Origin: Capitulum mitella | Lineage: Eukaryota > Arthropoda > Thecostraca > Pollicipedomorpha > Pollicipedidae | Direction of reading: 5' to 3' | Length of the DNA stretch: 64,000 nt | NCBI GenBank assembly: GCA_030062745.1 | Contig: CP099839.1 | Coordinates: 41,589,891 to 41,653,890, forward strand | In this document: one piece after another, positions 24,690 to 35,799 of the stretch | Layout of the letters: each line of letters opens with the position of its first letter | Position numbering within the stretch: the stretch's first letter is position 1 | Notes under the pieces: generated by a model | Told to the model about the DNA's origin: nothing | Databases searched by the model: none | Seen by the model: only the letters and a program-made list of their open reading frames with translations | Translations under genes and position numbers: made by a program

Positions 24690-27310
24690 GCTATTATTTT
24701 GTCCTATTTTAACGACGCGGCTATGTAACTAACGCATTTCCACCTACTGCGACGGTCTTTTCCAGGTTTCGTTTGAGGTGGGCGTGGTTTTTAGCCAAAT
24801 TTGAGCGATTGTTAAGGGATTTCGAAGAATCTTTGCATTTCGAATAAATGTTAAATATTTCGAACCTCGGATGCCGCGTTATTTCCAATTGGGTAATGTG
24901 CCCGGCTGATGTACTGGTAATGAATGCATTGGCCGTATACGACTGCCGTTAAATGCCGAATAAAGTTATTGACAGCTGGAGTGCCGTTTTTGTGCCATTT
25001 CATGAACTGAGTTTCAAGAGCCAGGTCACTGATAATATTCATGATTTAGATGGAAGCAGAGTGGGACGAATCCGTGTGGTTTGCTGTGTTCAAGATATAT
25101 GTCCATTAAGTTCAGTTACTCTTCAAAGAGACAACTGCGGTATATTGATATACTGCGTGGAATATTTACAGAGATGCCTGTTGACGGCAGATGACCACAC
25201 GTTTGGAGTTTCCCTACGCTTGATATGCAGCCAACCACCCAACTTGCGGATAACTGATCACATCTAACTCGGTTATCGTTCTGAAATTCACTTTGCTGTC
25301 GCAAGCATTGCAAGATGTCGGGCCCGAACGTGTAGTTAAATGTGTTCGGAAACGTGGCGTTCGTTGCCAAAATCAGCGCTGAGTCAGGACCCAGGAACTT
25401 TAGATACTGCATGTTTGTGGTTGAATATTTATATTTGTGTTGTTTCGTTAGACATCTTGCTTACGTTTGGACATGTGGGACTGAAAACACTGATTTACTG
25501 CGCTGGTCGTAGGCATCACTGTTACGAAATGAGTTCCGTATGGTGATCAGTCGCTGCAAGAATATTTCCGCGTTTCGCAGATGATGAATCCCTTCATTTC
25601 ATTCTAGTTAGCGCCATAGTGACTGGAGGAATATTAAACTGTTGTTAGTTTTTCGGAGTGGCAACAGTAGGCGACGTGACGATGAAAACAAAATAAGTAT
25701 ATTTTGGCACCTGTTCGCTCGCGTTCCCTTCTTCAGCATGAAACATTTGGATTTCACTTTCATGTCGTCTGAACTCGCGCTTACGGTTAATTTCGTCACT
25801 AATACAAATACTGAAGTGCGGTGCATTCTTACCTTGCGTTCCCTGCCCCATATCAGTTATGAAAATGAGTTGATTTCCCCACAGGTTCAGAGAAAACCTT
25901 TCGACACGATGGAGGTTCTGTGTGGTCGCTCAAAGTATCGTTCTTTGTGGGTATTTCATTCAGTTTCAGTTTCTCTGCTAAAAATGAAAAAAAAACAAGA
26001 AATGCTTGCTTTCCTATCGACTGGATGGTGGCGATTTCCTGCACCCTTTTTGGCCCACACTGTTCATACCTGATACTTCTTTTTCTCGACTGCGACAGTT
26101 TTTCAGCGGTAAAACTGACCCTTGAGAAGTCGCGCGGCCCTCATCCTCTCCTTGTGCCCCTCCAGCGACTGCCGAGTGTGTGGAAGTGGTCGTTTCGAGC
26201 TCTCGTGCTCGTGCGGGGGATGCGGCGGCACGTCCACGTGCCGGGCCGGCGTCTCTCGAGCGTGCGCCGCGCCGCGCCCGGCCGCCGCCCAGACGCCGAC
26301 GCACGTGACCGAGAGCTGCAGCTCCGGCAGCCGAGCCGCGCCGCCGGCGCTGGGGTCGATTGGGCGCCACTTGTGCCCGGCCGCGGGGCTGACGGCGGCC
26401 GCAGCGCCGGAGAGGGCGCAGGGAGATGGTCGCTGGTCGGGGTGTGGTCGACGGTCAGCGACGCATTGTCAACGATTTGGAGTGACGGTAGTTTCTCCTG
26501 TTGTCGGGTAGTTCGTGTGGTATTGAACAGTTATCAGTCCCACGGGTTTAATGCAGCAACATAGTAGTCGCACAATAGCGTTTTCCACAGCGGCGAATTA
26601 GTCGAAAAGTCCGATGGAAAGCTACTTGGGACATGCAATTGAAACACTACGAGATAAAAGAAAGGCACCGTTATGTTCAGCACGTCGTATCGGGTGGTGT
26701 TTCTGCCAGTTATTCTCGCAGTACCTATAATGAAATATCATGTTCCACCATGTATTGTATTGTCCCTGCCTTTTTTCCAGACCCGTCCCATCAGTCTATT
26801 TCAAAACGTCCTAGTCGCCGGTGCGGACAGTTTGAATGTACTAGCTGTCTGATGTGATCCGGTGCACAGTGATATGCCAGCAACCGGTCGTACCCGCTAG
26901 CAAAATTCGCGACATCTGTATACAGCAATGGCCAAGACAAGCTGGCGTCCGCTTGGACTCCCAAAGCTTCAGTAACGATGGTCCCGACGCACCAAATGCA
27001 CTGGGGGTTCGTCATTTACATTTGTTTCTAGACTATTTAGTCGATATCTGGCGTAATACTAAAAGCTAAAACCATCCGTAAAAAAAACATAAGTTTGCGT
27101 TCTTCTGTATTTTTTACCGAACAAAACCTTCAGGCAGTGCCTTTACAGTAAATCGTCGCCTAAAAGGGACGAAATAGCCCAGCGGAATAACCTCAGCACT
27201 AGCGGCTATGATTATGGTAAGTGGAGCTGCACCAGCACACCTACCATGTTGGTTCCCCTATAATTCCGTTGGTTTGCCTCAAGCGGTCCTTTTCATTTGA
27301 ACAACGGTAC
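24690..27310. other. Intronic stretch, only the Cys-rich candidate exon
   Basis: Mixed composition. The 26,150-26,450 segment is a small GC island. Apart from that candidate exon, nothing could be assigned. Confidence 0.45.
26166..26490 (+). CDS. Possible Cys-rich BRIP1 exon, frame unresolved
   Basis: A good acceptor (pyrimidine tract, then ccctccag) ends at about 26,165. One frame after it gives two Cys pairs, CRVC and CSCGGC, and a further Cys in GGTSTC. This resembles the CCCAC cluster encoded by human BRIP1 exon c.206-379, the one piece missing from the exon chain. However, the previous exon ends in phase 1, and this acceptor would then put the ribosome in a different frame (reading ATAECVEVVVSSS). 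The Cys frame needs phase 2, or a poorer acceptor about 11 bases further in. No strong donor is visible before the frame closes near 26,511; gtgacc near 26,303 and gtagtt near 26,489 are the options, so the end given is arbitrary. It may be a GC-rich frame by chance, or an exon of another transcript. Confidence 0.25.
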
Positions 27311-27334
27311 GGCCGGGGGGGGGGGGGTATTCTG

Positions 27335-27690
27335 GTCCGTTGGTGGTCCTGTTCCGTAGAGCATCAGTATGGTTCCCGAGGGTGGTATCCTGGTCCGTTG
27401 GTGTTCCTGCTCTGTCAAGCAGCAGTATGGTTCCCAGATATGGTATTCTGGTCCGTTGGTGTTCCTGTTCTGTCAAGCAGCAGTATGGTTCCCGGGGGTG
27501 GTATCCTGGTCCGTTGGTGGTCCTGTTCCGTGTAGCAGCAGTATGGTCCCCGGGGGTGGTATCCTGGTCCGTTGGTGGTCCTGTTCCGTGTAGCAGCAGT
27601 ATGGTTCCCGGGGGCCGTATTCTGGTCCGTTGGTGGTCCTGTTCCATGTGGTTCCCTGGGGCCGTGTTCTGGTCCGTTGGTGGTCCTGTC
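27335..27690. repeat. Minisatellite, 58-bp unit, 6 copies
   Basis: agtatggttcccgggggtgg recurs with a 58-bp period (anchor base at 27,369, 27,427, 27,485, 27,543, 27,601). A run of 13 G lies just before it at 27,315-27,327. Confidence 0.92.
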
Positions 27691-27699
27691 AGTGCCGTG

Positions 27700-28540
27700 C
27701 CGTGCCGTGCGGACGCAGTGAGTCGGCTCGGTATTTTTCGGACTCGGTGGGATGGCGCCGCCGTGAATCGTCCGGTTTGCGGCTGGCTAGTTGAGACAGC
27801 TACTCCCACAAAGGATGACAGGAAATTCTGGTTTGCATTATTTTTATGGATGCCATTTGCATGAACTGTACGATCGTTCCGACGCGATTTTTGGTGGTTC
27901 GCTTCGGCAGCCTCTATATTTAAAATGGAATTGCAACAAATTGCATCACCTTCAGCGGATAGTTAGCATTTCCATTTCAGGTATTACACCGTGCTCGTGT
28001 GGAAAAGTGAACTTAGTTCTACTGAAAATGCTCATTTCTGTTCTGCGTTTAACTGCCTCGGTCGGATTACCAAAGTGGCTTTTTTGGATGGCCTGGTGCC
28101 ACAAATTGGCGTGTTTAACTCTGGCTGTATATGAGGTCTGTTGCTGCTCTGGCCAGTTCCAGCCAAACTCCGAACACAGATAGAGGGCAGGCATGGTACC
28201 CAGAAATGTGAATGCCTCCATTGGTAGTGATCTTTGTCGTGTGTGCCGGGGCGATAGTATCACGGTCGTTCCTGTCAGTCGAAATGTTCAAAACCGAAAC
28301 CATAACTGAGGCGTTTTGTAAGAACGCGCTATCGCTGGTATGGGGAGGACTTTAAAGAGCTGATTAGGCAGCTAAGTACCGAATCTTATTGAAGTCAGAT
28401 GCAGTTGACTTGGCGTGGAGAGCATCGTACACACTCGGCTATACCCCAGTAGTTCCCCGCCCTGTTACGGTGTCTCTTGGGGGAACAGGGATGTCCGTCT
28501 GGTACCGTTCGATTCCCATCCTATGATGGCGACTAGCGAA
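27700..28540. other. Intronic stretch, nothing recognised
   Basis: Short frames only; no motif or domain. Confidence 0.5.
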
Positions 28541-28544
28541 ATGT

Positions 28545-28700
28545 CTGTTATTCTCTGTGCCGTCCGTGTGCCGGCCCTCCGCCCTCTGAACGTTGTTCTC
28601 CGGCCCTCGTCCCCCTCTGGGCTTTATTCTCCGGGCATTCTCTGTGCCCTCTGAGCGTTATTCTCCGGGTCTTCTCTGTGCGGGCCCTCCGCGCTCTCTG
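28545..28700. repeat. Small degenerate tandem repeat, about 45-bp unit
   Basis: The words ttctctgtgccctctg and gttattctccggg recur three to four times, leading into a GC-rich island that runs to about 29,260. Confidence 0.5.
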
Positions 28701-29260
28701 GACGTTTTCCGCAGCGATACCTGAGCGGCGTCGGCCGGCCGCCGAGCCGTCAGCTCCTCGACACGGCTCGGAGTGGGGCGGGCTCCACTCGGCGCCGCTC
28801 CGCCGTCTGTCTGGCGCTCATCCCCGTCCGGGGCCGACGCCAATTAGCGGCCGGCCGACTGGAGGGCCCTCGCCGCTAATGTAGCGGCCGGGGACAGAGT
28901 CGCCCGAGCGCCCTGGCGCCCACCTCCGGCCGTCCCTGCTCTCTCGGGAATCTCCTCCCGAGCAGGGATACTGTGGTCTTGCCAGCGTATCCCTGGGTCA
29001 GTGCTCTGGCACCCCACGTATCCGTCACCTCTGCCTGCCGTGTCGTTCATGGGCGTGGTGGCCGGCGTCTGGCGGCCGTGCCCGGTACGGTGTCCTGGCC
29101 GTCCCTGCTGCGTCTCTGCCGCCTCGCTGTGGCGTGCCGCTCCGAGGCGGGGCGGGATGCGGCTCTGCTGCCGGACGGGCGGCGGTGGCGTCACACAGCC
29201 CGCCCCAGATCGGTCCGATCGGCCACTCGGCCGGAAATGTGCCGGCCCGTGTAACGGCTG
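28700..29260. other. GC-rich island in BRIP1 intron 2
   Basis: CGGCCG-rich, with overlapping open frames on both strands and no recognisable product. Confidence 0.35.
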
Positions 29261-29264
29261 GGCG

Positions 29265-30295
29265 TAAATTGGGTGTTCAGTGGTCTCACTTTCCGGGTCT
29301 GCGCGACCTGACGCTGCAGCTGGCAAGGGTGTCACTGAGATTTACATTGAGCCATTCCTGCGTAATGGCTTCGAGGCGATTGCCGGCATGACGATGCTCT
29401 TTTAAAAATACGTGCATTGTTCTTCGACCAATTGGTGTGTTTTCCTTCCGTCTGCACAACTGGGCCATTGACAACCCATGCGAGCCGGGGAACTTTTACA
29501 AGATTTTTGCATTCCCCGTGCGGTTGATTATTCGGAGTAAATTTTCACAGCTGAGGGATAGCAACCTTATTCGTTTTGTCGTTGCGTAACAAGGCGGTAC
29601 CTTTCTGCCAGAAACTAACGTTAATGAAACGTCTTTTTTGTGCTACAGCATGGACCAACAACGCAGTTTTCAGACAAGACGGTGGCCTTCCTTGTTCTTC
29701 CTCTCTGAGCACGGGGCTAGTGCCCCAGCCCGTAAGCCGTCGTGTGTTGTATTGTATTCGACTTCGTCGGTGGATCCCCCGACTGCGGTGGTCTTCTTCT
29801 TCTGACCCGTCGCAGTGCAGAACGATGAAGGAAGGAGCAGTCATAGAGAGCACATAGCGCAACACAGAAAAACAAGCAAGTCAGTCAGGAGGATAAAATC
29901 CTTCTTCATAAAAAATTACTTGGCGTCCAGTAATTGTGTCCTTAGGTCTCGGTTTAAGCGTGGTGATGTAAATCATTGTTACATCTCAGCTAAGTTAAGC
30001 GTCACCTTGTGGTCTTTCACACTTTCTGCGTATATTTTTATGTTTAACGTGAACATAGAAAGGGATTCGTCGGCCATGACATACAACTTGTTACTTATCC
30101 GTGAAAAGGCACTTCCTCCAAAAATGTGAAAGGACGAGAAACCAGGAATGATACTCATTTTCTCATATTTCGATTGTTGTTGCCCGATTGTTGTGTTAGA
30201 ATGTCATTCTAATGGATTGACAGAGCCATTTTGTCAAAGTCAATGAACCGCTGCACATCTCGGGGCTTTCGTCTAGTTTGCCACGATACTATTTG
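29265..30295. other. Intronic stretch, nothing recognised
   Basis: Short frames only, no repeat structure seen. Confidence 0.5.
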
Positions 30296-30299
30296 CCTG

Positions 30300-31145
30300 T
30301 AGCCTTCGCCGTACTAGGGGATGGTTGTCACCCCCCTTCCATGAAGCTTTTTCGTAGACTGTCGGTGAACGGCCGTGGTCAAGGGCCTGAGATGTACACA
30401 TCTGACCATGCATTCTTCCCGCATCTATTCTGAAAAGAATTCAGTACCAGGTCTTCTCATGCCACCAAGTTATGATATCATTCTCAAGAGCTTGCGAGCC
30501 GTTTTTCTAGATCTGAGCGACGTTTTGTTTTCTTTCTCGGAAGTTTGACGAGATATAGGGCCAACTTGCGATGCGTGACTGTTTCAGTGTATGCTTGGCA
30601 ACATTTGGGATTCGAAAGGCCAGTGACCCTTCCAAGGTCAAGCAAGGTCACTGGCCCTGTATAACCTCAAAAACCTCAACATTGCTTTGGACAGGTCTGG
30701 TGTAATTTTTGTGCAGATTTCACCATTGGGAACTGTTGTTGCCCTTCTCGGTGGTCAAAACTGCTCTGCGATAAAAAGGCGAAGTTTTTGGCAGTAGCGG
30801 CGTCAGAAAAGATGATAATGATGTTACCTGTCGTCTGCCGACCGAAGGAAGCAGACAAGCACTGACTGCGACAGTTGAGCAGTTTAAAAACCAAAGCGCT
30901 ACAAAAGCATGGTTCGTATGCCCCTTTGCTTTGAAAGCGCTACGATGGCGGCGGAGACTGCTAACGACACCATGATCTCTTTTGCAGTGATCTGAGAGTT
31001 CACCAGGTGACCTGGAGAAGTAAAATCGGGTGTCAATGGAATCAGAAAGAAATGCGCTATACGCCTGTTTGAGTTCACCGCTCCACCTCCGTTAGGAGCG
31101 AAATGGGCAGGAACGTGACAACCACGCCCTCCTCCCTTGTCTGGC
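30300..31145 (+). mobile_element. Inverted-repeat element family 1, copy B
   Basis: About 850 bp that aligns along its whole length with the reverse complement of 52,945-53,815, clearly diverged but with many shared blocks (agcttttt...agact..cggtgaacg, gagatat.gggccaa, the gaaaggYcagYgac block, cgatggcggcggagac). It begins at a GGTTGTCACCCCCC motif (30,325) and ends with a GTGACAACCACG motif (31,115), imperfect inverted ends. Inside it, GGCCAGTGACC (30,618) and GGTCACTGGCC (30,646) form a perfect 11-bp inverted repeat around two AGGTCA half-sites. A broken reverse-strand frame shares peptides with the other copy. I do not recognise the family; a non-autonomous DNA transposon is the best guess. 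Confidence 0.6.
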
Positions 31146-31677
31146 GCTTACGTGAAAACCCTTACGCCTGGCGAGAGTTAAACGTCGTCCCTGGTCGAGG
31201 TCCTGCATGCGTGGCTGCGCAAGCCGTGTGCTTGCAGCCAAACGCAGACGTTGTTCGGGTAGGGTCGCAAGCATTCGTAAGCACATCGCATTTATAATGC
31301 GGTGTTTTGCATTACATCTGCAGTGTACAACACGAATTTATAATATCTTACATTAAATGGAATATTTCACATATGCAAATAACGACTCACGACTACGACG
31401 CCGCCACGCTGTATGGCCTGTCTGGCTTGCGGTTGCTTGCGGAAGGTTTACCTGTTTCAGTGGAAGCAGCGCAAGCAACCGCAAGCAAAGGTCTTTGAGA
31501 TTGCGCACCATTTCTGGCCTCAGCGTTTGAATTCCATTGGTGGATCTCTGGCTACGGGTTGCGCAAGCAGCCGCGAGCAGGACCTCGAACAGGGCCGCAA
31601 ACAACAGTAAGCAGGGGCGACAGTGTACTCCGGAAGCGGCAGAACTGACGGCGAATACCTTAAGCAGTCGGGCGAAC

Positions 31678-31848
31678 GGAGGACACCCGAAACAGCCAAA
31701 CTGACGGTGGACGCCTGAGACAGCTAAACTCATGGTGGACATCTGAGACAGCCAAACTGACGATGGATCCCTGACACAGCCAGACTGACGGTGAACACCT
31801 GAGACAGCCAGGCCGGCGGTGGACACCTGGGACAGCCGGGTCCGGTGC
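31678..31848. repeat. Minisatellite, 28-bp unit, about 6 copies
   Basis: gacagccaaactgacggtgg and variants repeat every 28 bp, ending at the edge of a GC-rich island (31,850-32,760). Confidence 0.88.
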
Positions 31849-31849
31849 G

Positions 31850-32760
31850 CTGCAGACGTCGGCCGGCCGCTGGTTGGTATTCGGCGGCGGTTCGGCCGTT
31901 TTTCCGTCGGCGCTAGTTAGCGCATCGGATCGGCGGGCGGCGCGCTTTGTACCGGCCCGCCGGGCCGATTTACGATTGGGCCAGTTGACAGGCGGACAGC
32001 CATCATAACACCAGCGGCGGCGGCCGCTGCGAGGGCCGACCGCGCCGCGCAGACGGAACCGGTCACAACCGGCCTGCTGTCGGCGGACACAGGACGCGGC
32101 CGGCGCCGACCGACCGTCTGCAGGCGCAGGACACCGTGTGTGCTCGTCGCCGTGGAATCGGCGCGGGGCTAGAGCATGGGTGCCTTCTGTCGGCAGACAG
32201 GACGGTGACTTTGTGGGCCCGCCATTGTGAAAAGGAGTGGTAAGGCGTCTTCGAATGGAATCGGTTCATTGTCGCGTTTTCCGGAAGAGTTCCATTATCA
32301 TTTAGATTTTCCGTCATGCTGCAGGCTACTATGGGCCCTGTGTCTCCGGAGGTGGGCGGAGTCAACACAATACACGAAAGGCGACAAAAAGGAGGAAAAC
32401 TTGGGAAAGGTGTAGGCTGGAAGTAGAGACGGCCAGTTGTTCCCAGTTTGGAAGAGTGGCTTGACCGTCACGCCGGCAAGGTCGGTGTACTGAGGCAGTC
32501 TGGCAGGTACTGGCTTAGGATCAAGGTTTCTCGGGCGAGCGGAGGGTAGCGGCGCCGCTCCAGGGCACGGAGTCGCTGCCACAGTTCCTCTGACCTGCGC
32601 AGCCCTGAAGACGCCCGGCACGGGGCGCGCCGTGGCGTGCGGAACGTGGAGGCAGTGGCGTGGTCTGAGAGTGTGAACGATGTCGGCACCGCCGCCGTCG
32701 CCGTCGCCGGCCGAGCCTCGCCACCGTGCGGCCGTGTGATGATCCGGTGAGCAGCGTCGC
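31850..32760. other. GC-rich island in BRIP1 intron 2
   Basis: GC-rich, with scattered CGGCCGG words. No exon or product supported. Confidence 0.35.
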
Positions 32761-32764
32761 GGCC

Positions 32765-33945
32765 GTCAGTATTTGTTGTGTTTGGTAGAAAGGCTGGGAG
32801 GCTAGGCTATGGTTCCGAATAGCTGTTCACGCAAACCGCCTTCCCGCGTGGGTAAGATCGGCTGTTTTGTACTGTGTCCGTTTTAGGCCGTGGACCGCGG
32901 GTATCATCGGGCTATTTCGTAAGAAATGTAAATAATTCGTGTAGCGTGACTGGAAACCAAGTGGTCCATTCGACTCGCCTCAGCGGCTGTGGCCTTCAGT
33001 GAATGAGATCTATTTTACCTTCGCTCCAATAAAGCGGTGTCGTTTTCACACACGATGTGCTTGGCACTTCCGAACATTTACACTGCAACAGGTTTGGTGA
33101 GACTCCAACACGGTTTGGGCGGTTCATTTGCTTTTCCGTGCTCGGTCTACTTCACTTGACCTGACGGCGTATTTGCTAAATCTCGTTAATCCGAACATCC
33201 TGTTCTGTCCGTGGACATTTGACACGAGTGACTGGTCCCATACGTGGACTGATTGTGAAACGAGGAGCGTCGTTGGGATGAGTTATGCAGCAGCTTGTGA
33301 AACTGTAGCAAAAAGAGTGCATGAGGCGATGTCGGAGAGGATTGACCCATGGTCATGTCCTTGTCCTGAAATGTGCGCCCTTGGCCATGTGTTGGTCGCT
33401 GAAACGTTAGCACAATGTCGCACAGCAACACATTGCCGCGGTACCGCCCTCTTTGTCTTAATCCTAAGCCCTCTGGGCAAGACTCTTGTTAGAACTAGTG
33501 TGAGTGCGTTGTCAGGCATTTGACAGACTATGAAACATAAACCCAAAGCCTACAGCTCCCTGTGGTGGCCAGAAATTTTGACAAAGTCTTACAGGTTTGG
33601 GAGTTTCGAAACGCATCGTAAGACACTTTTGTGATGAGTCACAAACCGTTGATTAGTTGGCATTGTGTCGCATTGTGTTGAAAGGCGACGAAAATATGGC
33701 CTTGTTTGGCTCTGCCAGTTTCTTCCGCCGGATTTTCGCAGCACTACTGGTAAGATACCTCTTCGGCGGAAAGTCGCGACCCGCAGCCCGAGAGCAGTGC
33801 TGACCGCCGTTACTGCCCGTTACTCGAGATCTGCGTACGGACCGAACGCTGGAGCAGTCCGGCCGGTTACGGCGCGGTGCTGTTGTGTGCGTCTAGAGGC
33901 CACTGCCGTGGCTGAACACCGCGCAGTTCGAGTTTCCTGGGCGAC
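32765..33945. other. Intronic stretch, nothing recognised
   Basis: One frame of 131 codons at 33,128-33,523 has no recognised domain, and opposing frames of similar length exist. Confidence 0.45.
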
Positions 33946-33949
33946 CGGG

Positions 33950-34330
33950 CCAGTCGGCGGACCGCCGCGTGCCCGCAGTCTGTGCCCACAGCCGTGTCCC
34001 CGGGCCGTGGACCAGTCGGCGGACCGCCGAGCGCCCGCAGTCTGTGCCCACAGCCGTGTCCCCGGGCCGTGGGCCAGTCGGCGGACCGCCGAGTGCCCGC
34101 AGTCTGCACACCGGTCCCGGCCGTGGGCCAGGGCGGCCGAGTCCCGCCCCACAGCCGTGTCCCCGGGCCGTGGGCCAGTCGGCGGACCGCCGCGTGCCCG
34201 CAGTCTGTGCCCACAGCCGTGTCCCCGGGCCGTGGACCAGTCGGCGGGCCGCCGAGCGCCCGCAGCCTGTGCCCACAGCCGTGTCCCCGGGCCGTGGGCC
34301 AGTCGGCGGGCCGCCGGCCGGGGTCCGGCG
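33950..34330. repeat. Minisatellite, 62-bp unit, about 6 copies
   Basis: cagccgtgtccccgggccgt recurs at 62-bp spacing (for example 33,990 and 34,052), with one shortened unit near 34,110. It merges into a GC-rich stretch to 34,680. Open frames on both strands are repeat artefacts. Confidence 0.92.
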
Positions 34331-34689
34331 GCCGATGGCGTCGGTCGGCGGCGCCGCGGCCGCTCTTCATTGGCCGCCTTTGTGCGTGGCCCGGCGGGGC
34401 GCCGCGCCACCATTCAGCCCCCCTGTTTCGCCGGCGTGACGTCACCTAATCAAACCGGGCTCCAAGATGGCCGCCGCGGTGATCGATCTGTGCGTGTCGC
34501 CGGCGGGCGGCGGCGCCGAGCCGAGCTGAGGCGGCCGGAAGGACGGCGGTCGACCGCGGCACTAGGCCGCTCTCGAACGAACCGGCCCGCTGATCCGAGC
34601 TGGAGGTGTCCGAGTCCTGCCGAGAGAGCAGGACGTTTCAAGAGGTCGGCTGACCGCCTGGCTTTCGTGTCGTGACGACACGCGGACAG

Positions 34690-35300
34690 AATCGAACTGT
34701 GCATCGTGAAGACGCTGTGTTCTGAAAAGACTGCCGAATTTTCCGCAAAATCCGTCTAGATTTACGCCTTTTGTGTTTCCTGTTGTTTTCCTCGTATCAC
34801 AGTTAGCTGAAAGTAATTACTCACCACTTGAAAGCATATGCTCAGGTGTTACTCCGGGAATCGCAGCGATCGTTTTCCCCGTCGCATCCTTTGTGTTATA
34901 GACGGCGTACTGGGTTCCGATGTACGTGATGAAATACACACTGCACATGCTGAACTGGCCCGACGGACGTCAATGACTCGAACTGAGTATGCCTTCTTGG
35001 TATGAGTTGCGCGCTTAGTAGCGATAGAACTATTGGGTCTCTAGTAGGGCTAATGGAACTCCCTCCAGACTGGTCGGCGCGGAATCTGGCCGAGCCATCG
35101 CGTGTGTTCGATCGGTCCTCAGTACTGAGTGCCATCTGAGCGCGGCAGTTCGTCAGCTGAGTCCGGGGAGGCGGAGGCGGCGTTGGCCGGCGTGCCGGTC
35201 GTCACGGTCACCGTCGACGCTTCCTGCAGCCGTCAGCGGCCGGCGCCGTCCGCGCACGGCCGGCGGTGACCGCGCGGTCAGCCAGTTTTTGCCGGGCCCA
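34690..35300. other. Intronic stretch, nothing recognised
   Basis: No exon or repeat seen. Confidence 0.5.
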
Positions 35301-35309
35301 GTCGTGCTT

Positions 35310-35795
35310 TCCGCCAGTGGTTTGACCTGACGCTCCGACTGGTGGCTGACAGCCCTGTCTGTGGTTTGTCCTGACGCTCGGACCACTCCGTCAGTGGTTT
35401 GACCTGACGCTCCGACTGGTGTCTGTCAATCCCGTCAGTGGTTTGTCCGTACGCCGGGCCTACTCCGTCAGTGGTTTGACCTGACGCTTTGCGTGGTATC
35501 TGACAGCCCCGCCAGTGGTTTGACCTGACGCTCCGACTGGTGTCTGATAGCCGCGTCTGTGGTTTGTCCTGACGCTCGGACCACTCCGTCAGTGGTTTGA
35601 CCTGACGCTCCGACTGGTGTCTGACAGTCCCGTCAGTGGTTTGTCCGGACGCCGGGCCTACTCCGTCAGTGGTTCGACCTGACGCTCTGGTTGATGTCGA
35701 CAGTCCCGTCAGTGGTTTGTCCGGACGCCGGGCCTACTCCGTCGGTGGTTTAAGCTGACGCTCTGAGTGGTGTCGACAGTCCCGTCAGGCGGCCA
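35310..35795. repeat. Minisatellite with two alternating units (about 44 and 33 bp)
   Basis: A longer unit (cgtcagtggtttgacctgac) alternates with a shorter one (cgtcagtggtttgtccggac, gccgggcctact). Both start with cgtcagtggttt. The long unit contains the inverted pair CGTCAG...CTGACG. Confidence 0.9.
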
Positions 35796-35799
35796 GGTC

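Noticed and set aside
33665..34675. 336-codon frame
   Set aside because: Runs through the 62-bp minisatellite and adjoining GC-rich DNA. Opposite-strand frames are equally long.
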